From contig NZ_OCMS01000003.1 in NCBI RefSeq assembly GCF_900215325.1, positions 186,001-250,000 of the forward strand: DNA of 64,000 nucleotides, in the 5' to 3' direction. This document shows, piece by piece, positions 1-7,981 of this stretch. The notes under the pieces were generated by a model. That model saw only the letters and a list, made by a program, of their open reading frames with translations. It searched no databases and was not told the DNA's origin. Both the position numbers and the translations under genes were made by a program. Position 1 is the first letter of the stretch. Every line of letters starts with the position of its first letter. Source of the stretch: Fibrobacter sp. UWB16 (GTDB taxonomy: Bacteria; Fibrobacterota; Fibrobacteria; Fibrobacterales; Fibrobacteraceae).

Positions 1-837
1 CGCGACGGCAAGCAGATTGAACAGTTCGAAGTCGATTCCAAGGAAGAACGCTCCATCAAGGTTGAGGACGACGGCTCCTTCCATAAGTATCGCTTTATCA
101 AGATTAGCGAAAGCGGCGTTCCCGAAATCAAGTTCTACGGCATTTCCGTCGATGGCGAATTTGGCGAAGCCCCCAAACCGTCCAGTCGCCGCATCGAGTT
201 CATCGGTGATTCCTTTACTGCGGGCTATGGCTGCGAAGGCTCCTCCGCCGAGGACGCTCCCGAGTTTGACAAGACGAACGCCTCCAAGAGTTACGCCTAC
301 CTCCTTGCGAGCGGTTTCAATGCCGACTACCAGGTAAATGCCTACAGCGGACGCGGTCTTGTGCGCAACTACGACAACATGGTCCCCGAATGGACGTACG
401 AACGCCTCTATGATTACACGGTCATGGGCTCCGTGACCTCGTATCCGAAGCCGGAACGCTGGGATTTGGAAAAGTTCCACCCGCAAGTCATCGTGATTTT
501 TGAAGGAATTAACGATTTTCAGGGCAATCCGCCGTATGCAGATAAAGGAAAATTCAAGAAAGCGTACGCTAAATTGCTTGATAAGCTCCGTAAGGCTCAC
601 CCCGGCGTAAAATTCCTGCTCGTTTCCACGAAAGTATGGCCCAATGATGACCTTGCCCCGACCATAAAGTCAATTTACGACGCTCAAATTGCTGCCGGTC
701 ACAAGGATTTGGAATATAAACACGTCCTCACGTCGAATGTCGGCTTGCATGGTCACCCTGACACCCATTCCCAGGAAGAGCTCGCGAATACCTTGAGACC
801 CATAATAGCTCGGCTTGGACGGTGGCTTTCAAGATAA
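1..837 (+). CDS. CE2-like acetyl (xylan) esterase, SGNH hydrolase, 5' end missing
   Basis: The reading frame is open from base 1, so the gene starts upstream of the window; 278 residues are visible. The first ~60 residues are beta-rich (ending near GEFGEAPKP) and fit the jelly-roll domain found before the SGNH domain in carbohydrate esterase family 2. The SGNH core follows: FIGDSFTAGYG puts the nucleophile Ser at visible residue 71, EGIND near residue 168 supplies the Gly/Asn block, and GHPDTHSQEELA near the C-terminus carries the probable catalytic His. CE2 enzymes remove acetyl groups from xylan or other polysaccharides, which suits a fibre-degrading bacterium. Signal peptide and any extra modules lie outside the window. 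A GTG at 361 could be mistaken for a start but sits after the catalytic Ser. Substrate is inferred from the family. Confidence 0.85.
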   Translation, partial: RDGKQIEQFEVDSKEERSIKVEDDGSFHKYRFIKISESGVPEIKFYGISVDGEFGEAPKPSSRRIEFIGDSFTAGYGCEGSSAEDAPEFDKTNASKSYAYLLASGFNADYQVNAYSGRGLVRNYDNMVPEWTYERLYDYTVMGSVTSYPKPERWDLEKFHPQVIVIFEGINDFQGNPPYADKGKFKKAYAKLLDKLRKAHPGVKFLLVSTKVWPNDDLAPTIKSIYDAQIAAGHKDLEYKHVLTSNVGLHGHPDTHSQEELANTLRPIIARLGRWLSR

Positions 838-905
838 TTTAGGCACGGGAAAAACCCTTTTTTATATATTTAGAAAGCACTGATGCCAAAAATGGATATG
901 TGATT

Positions 906-2237
906 ATGTCTTCAAAAGTTATGAGAAAAGTTTATGCCCTTTTCAGGATGAATTTCCTGATTATTGTGCTTCTGGTGATTACTGCCGTTGCCATGTTTGC
1001 GTATAGGCATTTCTTAGACGACATCATGGACATCAATCTCGGTGAATATCCGTACGTGGTCGCAAGTGCCGACTCCGTGGATGGCGGTACTTCTGCTATT
1101 TCCATGACGCGCACCGACAGCTCGGTCCTCATCGAGTATGAACTCCGTGAAGGCTATGCTTACCCGTATGTGGGCATCAAGGTCTATCTCGGCGATGGCA
1201 AGACCATGGGCCGCGACCTTTCCAACTACGACAGCATCTTCGTGTGGCTCAAGCCGCGTAACGAGGGGTCCGTCCGTCTTTACATGCGCGGTTACGATAG
1301 CGCCCTCTACCGCAAGAACGACGAAACTTCCCTCAAGTTCAACGAAATCGAATTTACTCCGACCAAGGAACCGTACCCGGCCGTGTTTGTCCCGCAGGAA
1401 TTCCGCGTGGCAGGCTGGTGGGTTTCCCAGAACGAAATCAACGTCCACAAGGCTCGCGTAGACCTTTCGAACATCCCGCTTATTGAAATCCAGACTGGTA
1501 CGAACGCTCCGCTCGGTTATGGCGGTTGGGAAATCAAGGGACTTCGCTTCAAGGGCAAGAAGATTTCGCAGGTGGACCTCGTGACGACGCTTGTCGCTCT
1601 CTGGTTTGTCACCTTCCTTATCATCTTAATCATCAGATTCTTTGACTACAGTCGTGAACGCGCTCTGAACAAGAAGAAGCAAGAAGAACTCAAGAAGAAC
1701 CTCATAGCTCTCGAAATCGAAAAGAGTGAATACGAAAAGTCCAGCAAGGAAGACCCGCTCACGGGCTGTCTCAACCGCGCTGGCTTCAGCGGTGTGCTCC
1801 TCCGCGAACAGGAAAAGCTCAACCGCACGGGTTCTCCGGTCTCGTTCATGATTTTCGACATTGACCATTTCAAGAACGTGAACGACACTTACGGACATCT
1901 TGTCGGTGACGAAGTTCTCGTGAATCTCGCAAAGCTCGTGCAGAGCATGATCCGCAATACGGACTCGCTCGTGCGCTGGGGCGGCGAAGAATTTGTAATC
2001 TTGAGTGAAGACACGAGCATCCAGAATGCCGCGTTCCTCGCCGAGAAGTTGCGCAAGGCAATTGAAGCTTCGACGCTTATCACGCAGCAGCAGGTGACTT
2101 GCTCCTTCGGCGTGACCGAGATGGTGCCTGGCGAAGATCCGAAGTCTCTCATTGCCCGTGCGGACAAGGCTCTCTACTCTTCTAAGGAAAATGGCCGCAA
2201 CCGCGTAACGGTCGCAACGTTCAGACGTAACCACTAA
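906..2237 (+). CDS. Membrane diguanylate cyclase with periplasmic sensor domain
   Basis: Makes the second messenger c-di-GMP from two GTP. A membrane segment lies near residues 12-32, then a periplasmic domain of about 185 residues (SNYDSIFVWLKPRNEG and RLYMRGYD resemble the beta-sandwich of carbohydrate-binding domains), a second membrane segment near 220-243 (LVALWFVTFLIILIIRFF), a short charged coil, and a C-terminal GGDEF domain. The active-site signature is RWGGEEF. RNTD lies five residues before GGEEF, so the inhibitory I-site is present. A GTG at 900 is an in-frame alternative start; ATG 906 has GGA about 8 bases upstream. It is followed closely by a lipoprotein gene at 2247. The periplasmic ligand is unknown; a sugar or glycan is a guess from fold resemblance. 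Confidence 0.9.
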   Translation: MSSKVMRKVYALFRMNFLIIVLLVITAVAMFAYRHFLDDIMDINLGEYPYVVASADSVDGGTSAISMTRTDSSVLIEYELREGYAYPYVGIKVYLGDGKTMGRDLSNYDSIFVWLKPRNEGSVRLYMRGYDSALYRKNDETSLKFNEIEFTPTKEPYPAVFVPQEFRVAGWWVSQNEINVHKARVDLSNIPLIEIQTGTNAPLGYGGWEIKGLRFKGKKISQVDLVTTLVALWFVTFLIILIIRFFDYSRERALNKKKQEELKKNLIALEIEKSEYEKSSKEDPLTGCLNRAGFSGVLLREQEKLNRTGSPVSFMIFDIDHFKNVNDTYGHLVGDEVLVNLAKLVQSMIRNTDSLVRWGGEEFVILSEDTSIQNAAFLAEKLRKAIEASTLITQQQVTCSFGVTEMVPGEDPKSLIARADKALYSSKENGRNRVTVATFRRNH

Positions 2238-2246
2238 GGGTTCCCG

Positions 2247-2618
2247 ATGGCTCGCGTTTGGCTTATTCTCGCAGTTTCGGTCTTGTGGCTCGTTTCGTGC
2301 TCCAAGCATCCGGAAGTGGACGACTTTAAGCAAATCCAGCTCCATTGGAATGCCATTGACGAAGCTGCGGAAGCGGTGGAGTTCAAAGACAAATGTGTGA
2401 TTGAAATCACATCGAAGGTGATGGGCGATCCGGTGGTGCTTAAGTCCAAGCTTGTCGAAATCTCTTACGAAGTCTTTTACCAGCTAGATGAAAAGGGCGC
2501 TCTCGTGTTTGAAGGCCGCTGTGGCGACACTCGTTTTAGCGATTTGTTGGAGTGCTCCTGGCAGTCGACTTGCTCTGGCGGTTCGGCGTCTGTTGTAAAA
2601 TTCCACAACGAACGATAA
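2247..2618 (+). CDS. Small lipoprotein, unknown function
   Basis: A 123-residue protein with a signal peptide and lipobox LVSC (mature Cys near residue 18), so it should be lipidated and anchored to a membrane facing the periplasm or surface. The mature part has four Cys, two of them in the last 25 residues (ECSWQSTCSGG), and no domain I recognise. It begins nine bases after the diguanylate cyclase stop, so the two are probably co-transcribed; a role as accessory to the cyclase's periplasmic domain is possible but unproven. Confidence 0.7.
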   Translation: MARVWLILAVSVLWLVSCSKHPEVDDFKQIQLHWNAIDEAAEAVEFKDKCVIEITSKVMGDPVVLKSKLVEISYEVFYQLDEKGALVFEGRCGDTRFSDLLECSWQSTCSGGSASVVKFHNER

Positions 2619-2635
2619 CGGCGTACCCTAACCTA

Positions 2636-2670
2636 TTGAACCATATATAGATATCTTTATAGTGGTTCAA
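2636..2670 (+). promoter_or_regulatory. Inverted repeat upstream of TIGR02147 gene
   Basis: TTGAACCA (2636-2643) and TGGTTCAA (2663-2670) form a perfect 8-bp inverted repeat around an AT-rich 19-base centre. It lies in the gap between the small lipoprotein gene and the regulator gene. There is no T-run after it, so it reads better as an operator or promoter element than as a terminator. It may be the regulator's own binding site. Confidence 0.35.
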
Positions 2671-2716
2671 ACCGCCCGCATTGTCTAGTGTCGGCAGCTC
2701 GCCGTGAGGAATTTCT

Positions 2717-3553
2717 GTGAAACCGATTTTTGAATATACCGATTATCGCGAATGGATTAGGGATGCTTTTGAAGATTTCAAGAAGCGTAAGACCGTCATA
2801 TCCTGGCGATACATGGCAATGAAGCTCGGCGCAGACCCCGGCAACCTCCTCCGTATTTCGCAGGGCAAGATCCACCTCGCTGTAAACTTCATCAAGCCGA
2901 TGGCAGAGTTCTTCGAGCTTGACGAAAAGGAAACTGCCTACTGGTCGGAACTTGTGTACTTCGGCCGTGCGAAAAGCGACCAGGAAGCACTGAACCATTA
3001 TGAGAAGATGCAGGCGCTGAAGGGCATTCCTTTAAAGCGCCTTGCCAAAAAAGAACTTGAATTTTACCGCCATTGGTACTACAACGCTATCCGTTCTGTA
3101 ATCGGTATTTGTAATTTTAAAGATGATTATGAAGGTCTTGCCGAATGCTGCACGCCGGCTATCACGGTGGAGCAGGCGAAGGATGCCATCAAGCTCCTGC
3201 ACGACCTGAACATGATTTCTGAGGGTAAGGACGGGTACTGGAAAGTGAATGATACATTTGTGAGTACAGGTGGTAACTGGAGATCCGAAGCGGTTCGGAC
3301 ATTCCAGAAGGAGACGATTCGCCTCGCGGGTGAATCGCTGGAACGGCATGCGCCTCCTCTGCGCGATATCAGCACGGTGACGATGACGTTCAACATGAAC
3401 GATATCCAGCTCATTCGTGAAAAGATCAAGGAGTTCCGCTCGGACTTGCTGCGCCTTTCGCAGGATGGCACGGGTGACGATACGGTGTTCCAGCTGAACG
3501 TTCAGCTGTTCCCGCTCGCATTTACTAAGAAATTGCAGGAGAAGTCAAAATGA
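2717..3553 (+). CDS. TIGR02147/DUF4423 family putative transcriptional regulator
   Basis: A 278-residue protein of the paralogous family first defined in Fibrobacter. The opening KPIFEYTDYREWIRDAFEDF and SWRYMAMKLG...GNLLRISQGK look like an N-terminal helix-turn-helix of XRE type; the rest is the helical DUF4423-like part (YEKMQALKG, EFYRHWYYNAIR, TMTFNMNDIQLIREKIKEFR). The start is GTG 2717, supported by GAGGAA six bases upstream and by alignment with the paralogue at 46753 (KPITEYKDYREYL). The stop overlaps the ATG of the next gene by four bases, so the lipoprotein is translationally coupled to it. Family members are usually annotated as regulators from the HTH-like region; DNA targets are not known to me. 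Confidence 0.85.
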   Translation: MKPIFEYTDYREWIRDAFEDFKKRKTVISWRYMAMKLGADPGNLLRISQGKIHLAVNFIKPMAEFFELDEKETAYWSELVYFGRAKSDQEALNHYEKMQALKGIPLKRLAKKELEFYRHWYYNAIRSVIGICNFKDDYEGLAECCTPAITVEQAKDAIKLLHDLNMISEGKDGYWKVNDTFVSTGGNWRSEAVRTFQKETIRLAGESLERHAPPLRDISTVTMTFNMNDIQLIREKIKEFRSDLLRLSQDGTGDDTVFQLNVQLFPLAFTKKLQEKSK

Positions 3554-5178
3554 AAAGACTAGCCTGCATACTTTCAGCTCTTATGCTCTGGAGCTGCTCG
3601 GATAAGGTCGCAGGAGGCCCCGGCAGCGAAACGACGAACGGCATTGCCTACTTGGGCAATGGCGCTGTGGCGTCTTATGCACGTGTGGCGGTCAGGAGTG
3701 TCGATCACACTTCTACGGCCGATAGTGCGACCAATGAAATTGTGAACGCGGACTTCTACGCGGATTCCCTCGGTAACTTCTCGTTCGAGGCTCCGGAAGG
3801 CAAGTACCGCTTGACGATTGTGTATGGCGGTTCTGCCTACACTGGACTTTACTCGGGCGATACGACCTTGGGCGATGTAAGTCTTGAACCGACGGCCGCA
3901 CTTGGCGGCTTGGCCGACATGCCTGAAGATTGCGACTTTGTCTGGGTGGGCGTGCGTGGCATGGACGTGCTCGTGCGTTCGGATTCGACCGGCCGCTTTA
4001 TGCTCTCGCAGTTGCCGTCGAACGACTCGTTGCAGGTGTACTTCTTGCGCGGTGACGACAACACGGTCTATGATGACTTGGCTGTAAAGCTCTCGCCGAA
4101 CGAAACGGAAATGGTTGACCTCCAGCCCGAAAAGCCGGACCCGTATGCCGGGAAGGTTAAGTTTGTGGCAGTGGCAGACGGCAAGGTTGTTCCGTATGCA
4201 TCGCTTGCAATCCGCAAGGCTGACGCGCGTGTCGATTCTTTGCACGTGAGTAATGTTATTGCCGAAGCAGATGCTTATGCCGACAAGGATGGTCTATTTG
4301 TCATTGACTCCTTGAAGTCTGGCGATTACCGCCTCACGGTGATGCAGTCGGGCGCCGCTTATTCCAAGGTGCTTTCGGCAAAGCAGATTGCAGCGCTTGA
4401 TACGATTAAGCTCCAGGAAACGGCGAACTACATGAGCCGTGTGACGCTCCATGCCGGCGAAAAGTATGCGTGGGTGGGTGTCTATGGCCTCGATGTCTTG
4501 ACGAAGACGAACGAAGAAGGAACGTTTACACTCCCGACGCTCCCGACGAACGATTCGCTTGATCTCTATGTTGTCACTACTAAAGATAGCTTGTATGTAA
4601 CAAAGCGCATTGCGCCTTCCAAGGGCTCTGCTGATTTCGACTACCCGTATGTCGTGATGCAGGACTTCGAAAACGTGAAGGATACCGGAAACTGGTATTT
4701 TAGCACGGATTCTGTTGGCTCCAAGATTCTGTCCAAGTCGTTCGATACGGATAACGAGCGCAAGTCCAAGGTGTTCCACGGAAAGTACAACCTGGTGGGA
4801 ACGAATAATATTTACGCTTGGGTTTTGACCGGCATGTTCCTCCGCGACGAAGGCTGGAACCTCTCCACGCTAGATTCTATTTCGTTCTATGCCAAGGGCT
4901 CGGGCCAGATTCGCGTGTCTCTTGAAAACTGGACCCGTGAATCCGAAGTCGCTGGGCTCTCGCTCAAGGCCGCCTCGGAATGGAAGGACCTGAATTCGCA
5001 GAAATGGACGCGCTATGTCGTGAAATACGATGACCTGTGCTATACCGCCCAGGATGTAAGCAACTGCTATATCGCATGGAATACGCTCAAGGACGATGTC
5101 CGCCAGCTGCATTTCTTCGTAAGAAATGGAACAGAATTCTATCTGGACGATATAGTGCTCTATGGCGCTCTTTTCTAA
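3550..5178 (+). CDS. Lipoprotein with carboxypeptidase-regulatory-like repeats
   Basis: A 542-residue lipoprotein (lipobox MLWSC, mature Cys at residue 16). At least two beta-sandwich repeats of the carboxypeptidase regulatory-like type are visible: 'ADFYADSLGNFSFEAPEGKY RLTIVYGGSAYTG' near residues 68-100 and 'ADAYADKDGLFVIDSLKSGDY RLTVMQSGAAYSK' near 237-275. Each is followed by a segment of the form AWVGV.G.DVL, then a serine/threonine-bearing stretch with TLPTNDSL. The last ~170 residues (SISFYAKGSGQIRVSLENW, KWTRYVVKYDDL, HFFVRNGTEFYLDDIVLYG) look like a galactose-binding-type carbohydrate-binding domain. ATGA overlap with the regulator gene links their expression. Probably surface-exposed and glycan-binding; this is inference from domain types. 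Confidence 0.8.
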   Translation: MKRLACILSALMLWSCSDKVAGGPGSETTNGIAYLGNGAVASYARVAVRSVDHTSTADSATNEIVNADFYADSLGNFSFEAPEGKYRLTIVYGGSAYTGLYSGDTTLGDVSLEPTAALGGLADMPEDCDFVWVGVRGMDVLVRSDSTGRFMLSQLPSNDSLQVYFLRGDDNTVYDDLAVKLSPNETEMVDLQPEKPDPYAGKVKFVAVADGKVVPYASLAIRKADARVDSLHVSNVIAEADAYADKDGLFVIDSLKSGDYRLTVMQSGAAYSKVLSAKQIAALDTIKLQETANYMSRVTLHAGEKYAWVGVYGLDVLTKTNEEGTFTLPTLPTNDSLDLYVVTTKDSLYVTKRIAPSKGSADFDYPYVVMQDFENVKDTGNWYFSTDSVGSKILSKSFDTDNERKSKVFHGKYNLVGTNNIYAWVLTGMFLRDEGWNLSTLDSISFYAKGSGQIRVSLENWTRESEVAGLSLKAASEWKDLNSQKWTRYVVKYDDLCYTAQDVSNCYIAWNTLKDDVRQLHFFVRNGTEFYLDDIVLYGALF

Positions 5179-5224
5179 AAATTAGACCTTTTAAGTGCGC
5201 CTCGAATTAAGTATCTTTGTGCAC

Positions 5225-6112
5225 ATGCAGTCTATTGAATCAGAAGCAAAAATTGCTCAGGAATATCTCGCCCGCATCGCCAAAGATGCCGAGGCGAAGT
5301 TTGATGAACATCTCCCCCCAGTAAAGGACCGTCCGTGCCGTTTGCACGAGGCTATGCGCTATTCCATGTTCGCAGGCGGTAAGCGCTTGCGTCCGGGACT
5401 TGCTAAGGCCACGTTCGACATGTTTGGTGGCAAGGGAGAAAAGATTTGGCTTGCAACGAGCGCTCTCGAAATGCTCCACACGTTCAGCCTTATCCACGAT
5501 GACCTTCCGTGTGTCGATAACGACGACTACCGCCGTGGAAAGCTCACAAGCCACAAGAAGTTTGGCGAAGCTACTGCCGTGATGGCAGGTGACGCCCTCT
5601 GCATCCACGCCTTCGAGATGATGGGCAAGACCGGTAACGCAAAGGCTATCGAGCTCCTTGCTCACTTGCTTGGCACGTACGGCATGATCGGTGGCGAAAT
5701 GACCGACATCGAATGCGAAGGCAAAACTGTCGATCTCGAAATTGTCGATTACATTCACTACCACAAGACGGCAGCCCTCATCGAAGCTGCTCTCCTCGTG
5801 GGTGCAATGCTTGCAGACGCAAGCGAAAAGGATATGGAAATCATCCGCAACTATGGCCGCTCCATCGGGCTTGCCTTCCAGATTGTGGATGACATTCTGG
5901 ACATTGTCTCTACGACCGAAGAACTTGGCAAGGACGCCGGCTCTGACATCGAAAAGGGCAAGGCTACTTACCCGTCCATCGTTGGACTGGAAAAGTCTAG
6001 GGAACGTGCTAGGGAACTTTACGAGGAATCCATCAAGGCTTTGGATGGCCTCACATGCGATACCTCCATCCTCCGTTCTATAGCGGCATACATCATCACG
6101 CGAGTGAAATAA
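5225..6112 (+). CDS. ispA: Polyprenyl (farnesyl/geranylgeranyl) diphosphate synthase
   Basis: Condenses isopentenyl diphosphate with an allylic diphosphate to build C15-C20 isoprenoid chains in the cytoplasm. The first Asp-rich motif is HDDLPCVDNDDYRRG near residues 90-104, with the two-residue insert typical of bacterial FPP synthases; the second is FQIVDDILD. GGKRLRP is the substrate-binding motif. ATG 5225 is chosen over an upstream in-frame GTG (5195) because homologues begin near here and the extra residues lack similarity. The stop abuts the dxs ATG (TAAATG), so precursor supply and chain elongation form one operon. Exact chain length cannot be read with certainty. Confidence 0.88.
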   Translation: MQSIESEAKIAQEYLARIAKDAEAKFDEHLPPVKDRPCRLHEAMRYSMFAGGKRLRPGLAKATFDMFGGKGEKIWLATSALEMLHTFSLIHDDLPCVDNDDYRRGKLTSHKKFGEATAVMAGDALCIHAFEMMGKTGNAKAIELLAHLLGTYGMIGGEMTDIECEGKTVDLEIVDYIHYHKTAALIEAALLVGAMLADASEKDMEIIRNYGRSIGLAFQIVDDILDIVSTTEELGKDAGSDIEKGKATYPSIVGLEKSRERARELYEESIKALDGLTCDTSILRSIAAYIITRVK

Positions 6113-7981
6113 ATGGAACTGAAAGACGTTAAGTCGCCTCAGGACTTGAAGCACTGTTCCGTCGAGGAACTGAACCACCTTGCTACGCAGATCCGCGAGA
6201 CCATCATTGGTCAAGTGGCTAAGCATGGTGGTCACTTGGCATCGAGCCTTGGCGTTGTTGAACTGACTCTTGCGCTGCACTACGTGTTCAACGCACCCGA
6301 CGATAAGATCGTGTGGGACGTGGGGCACCAGGCGTACGTGCACAAGCTATTGACCGGCCGCTATGACCGATTCGATACCTTGCGCCAGCAGGGAGGCATT
6401 TCCGGCTTCCTCAAGAGGAACGAAAGCGTTTACGACTGCTTCGGGGCGGGCCACGCCACGACGTCTATTTCTGCGGCTCTCGGCTTTGCCGTTGCGCGCG
6501 ACCATTTCAACCGCAACAACAACGTGGTTGCTGTCATTGGAGATGGCTCCATGACGGGCGGTATGGCTTACGAGGCTATCAATAACGTTGGCGCCTCCAA
6601 GCAGAACATGACCATCATCTTGAACGATAACAAGATGAGTATCGCACCGAACATCGGCGGTTTTAGCAAGTACCTGAACCGCGTGATTTCGGACCCGGTT
6701 TACAACAAGATGCGTACCGACCTGGATCGCCTGATGAACCGTTTGCCGGGCATTCTGGGTTCCCGCTTCCGTGACCTTTTCTTGCAGGTCGAGAATGCGG
6801 CGAAGAACGCCGTGAAGCCAGGTCGCTTCTTTGAAGACCTCGGCATCCGCTACTTTGGTCCGATTGATGGTCACGACATCGATGAACTCGTGATGATTCT
6901 TGAACGCGTCAAGCAGCAGCAGGGCCCGTGCCTTGTGCATGTGCTGACCGAAAAGGGCCGCGGTTTTGACGCTGCCGAAAAGAATCCGACGAAGTATCAC
7001 GGTTGCGGTGCATTTGACCCTGAAAGCGGGCTTCCACTTGCTCCGGGCAATCCGAACCCGTCTCTCACGAGCGTGTTTGGCAATACGCTTTTGCAGCTTG
7101 CCCGCAAGGACAAGCGCATCATGGGCATCACGGCTGCAATGCCTACGGGCTGCGGCATGGATATCGTCGCAAAGGAACTCCCGGACCGCGTGATTGACGT
7201 GGGCATTGCCGAAGAGCATGCCGTGACGTTTGCGGCGGGCATGGCTTGCGATGGCGTTGTGCCTGTGGTCGCGATTTACTCGTCGTTCATGCAGCGCGCT
7301 TACGACCAGATTATCCACGATATTGCACTCCAGAACTTGCATGTGGTGCTTGTGCTCGACCGTGCCGGCCTTGTCGGTGCAGACGGTCCGACGCATCATG
7401 GCGCCTTTGACTTGTCGTTCTTGCGGACTGTTCCCGGAATGACCATTTTGGCACCTTCCAACGAAAATGAACTGCGCGACATGTTGACTGCCGCCATCGA
7501 TATGGAAGGTGTCGTGGCTATCCGCTACCCAAGAGGCACTGCACTTGCTGCAGAGCTTGTCCCCTCGGAAGGACCGTTCGACTATAAAAGCCCCAAGATT
7601 CTTGAGAAGGGCTCCGGCATACTCCTTCTGGGCGCCGGCTTCATGACAAATGAACTCAAGAAAACAGCCGCCGTGCTTCGTGAAAACGGATACAACCCGA
7701 CGCTTGTGGATGCCCGTTTTATTAAGCCGCTCGACCAGGAATGCTACCGTTCGCTGTTTGACAGCCACAATGTCATTGTGACGCTCGAAGACAATACGAA
7801 GGTGGGTGGCTATGGTTCAGCCATTGCGGAACTTTTGTCCGATCTCGGCTATACGGACAAGAAACTGTACCGGTTTGGTCTTCCGGACAGATTCGTTGAA
7901 CAGGGAGAAATCAAGGCTCTCTACAAGATCTTAGAAATTGACGGGGAATCCGTCGCCAAACAGTTGATGGAAAAACTATGA
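6113..7981 (+). CDS. dxs: 1-deoxy-D-xylulose-5-phosphate synthase
   Basis: First enzyme of the MEP isoprenoid pathway: joins pyruvate and glyceraldehyde 3-phosphate using thiamine diphosphate. At 622 residues it is full length. Visible signatures are the ThDP-binding block GDGSMTGGMAYEA...NDNKMSIAPN, the histidine-rich VGHQAYVHK, GPIDGHD, and the second-domain GIAEEHAVTFAAGMA containing the catalytic Glu, followed by the transketolase C-terminal domain. It starts directly after ispA and its stop overlaps the next ATG by four bases (ATGA at 7978). Confidence 0.97.
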   Translation: MELKDVKSPQDLKHCSVEELNHLATQIRETIIGQVAKHGGHLASSLGVVELTLALHYVFNAPDDKIVWDVGHQAYVHKLLTGRYDRFDTLRQQGGISGFLKRNESVYDCFGAGHATTSISAALGFAVARDHFNRNNNVVAVIGDGSMTGGMAYEAINNVGASKQNMTIILNDNKMSIAPNIGGFSKYLNRVISDPVYNKMRTDLDRLMNRLPGILGSRFRDLFLQVENAAKNAVKPGRFFEDLGIRYFGPIDGHDIDELVMILERVKQQQGPCLVHVLTEKGRGFDAAEKNPTKYHGCGAFDPESGLPLAPGNPNPSLTSVFGNTLLQLARKDKRIMGITAAMPTGCGMDIVAKELPDRVIDVGIAEEHAVTFAAGMACDGVVPVVAIYSSFMQRAYDQIIHDIALQNLHVVLVLDRAGLVGADGPTHHGAFDLSFLRTVPGMTILAPSNENELRDMLTAAIDMEGVVAIRYPRGTALAAELVPSEGPFDYKSPKILEKGSGILLLGAGFMTNELKKTAAVLRENGYNPTLVDARFIKPLDQECYRSLFDSHNVIVTLEDNTKVGGYGSAIAELLSDLGYTDKKLYRFGLPDRFVEQGEIKALYKILEIDGESVAKQLMEKL

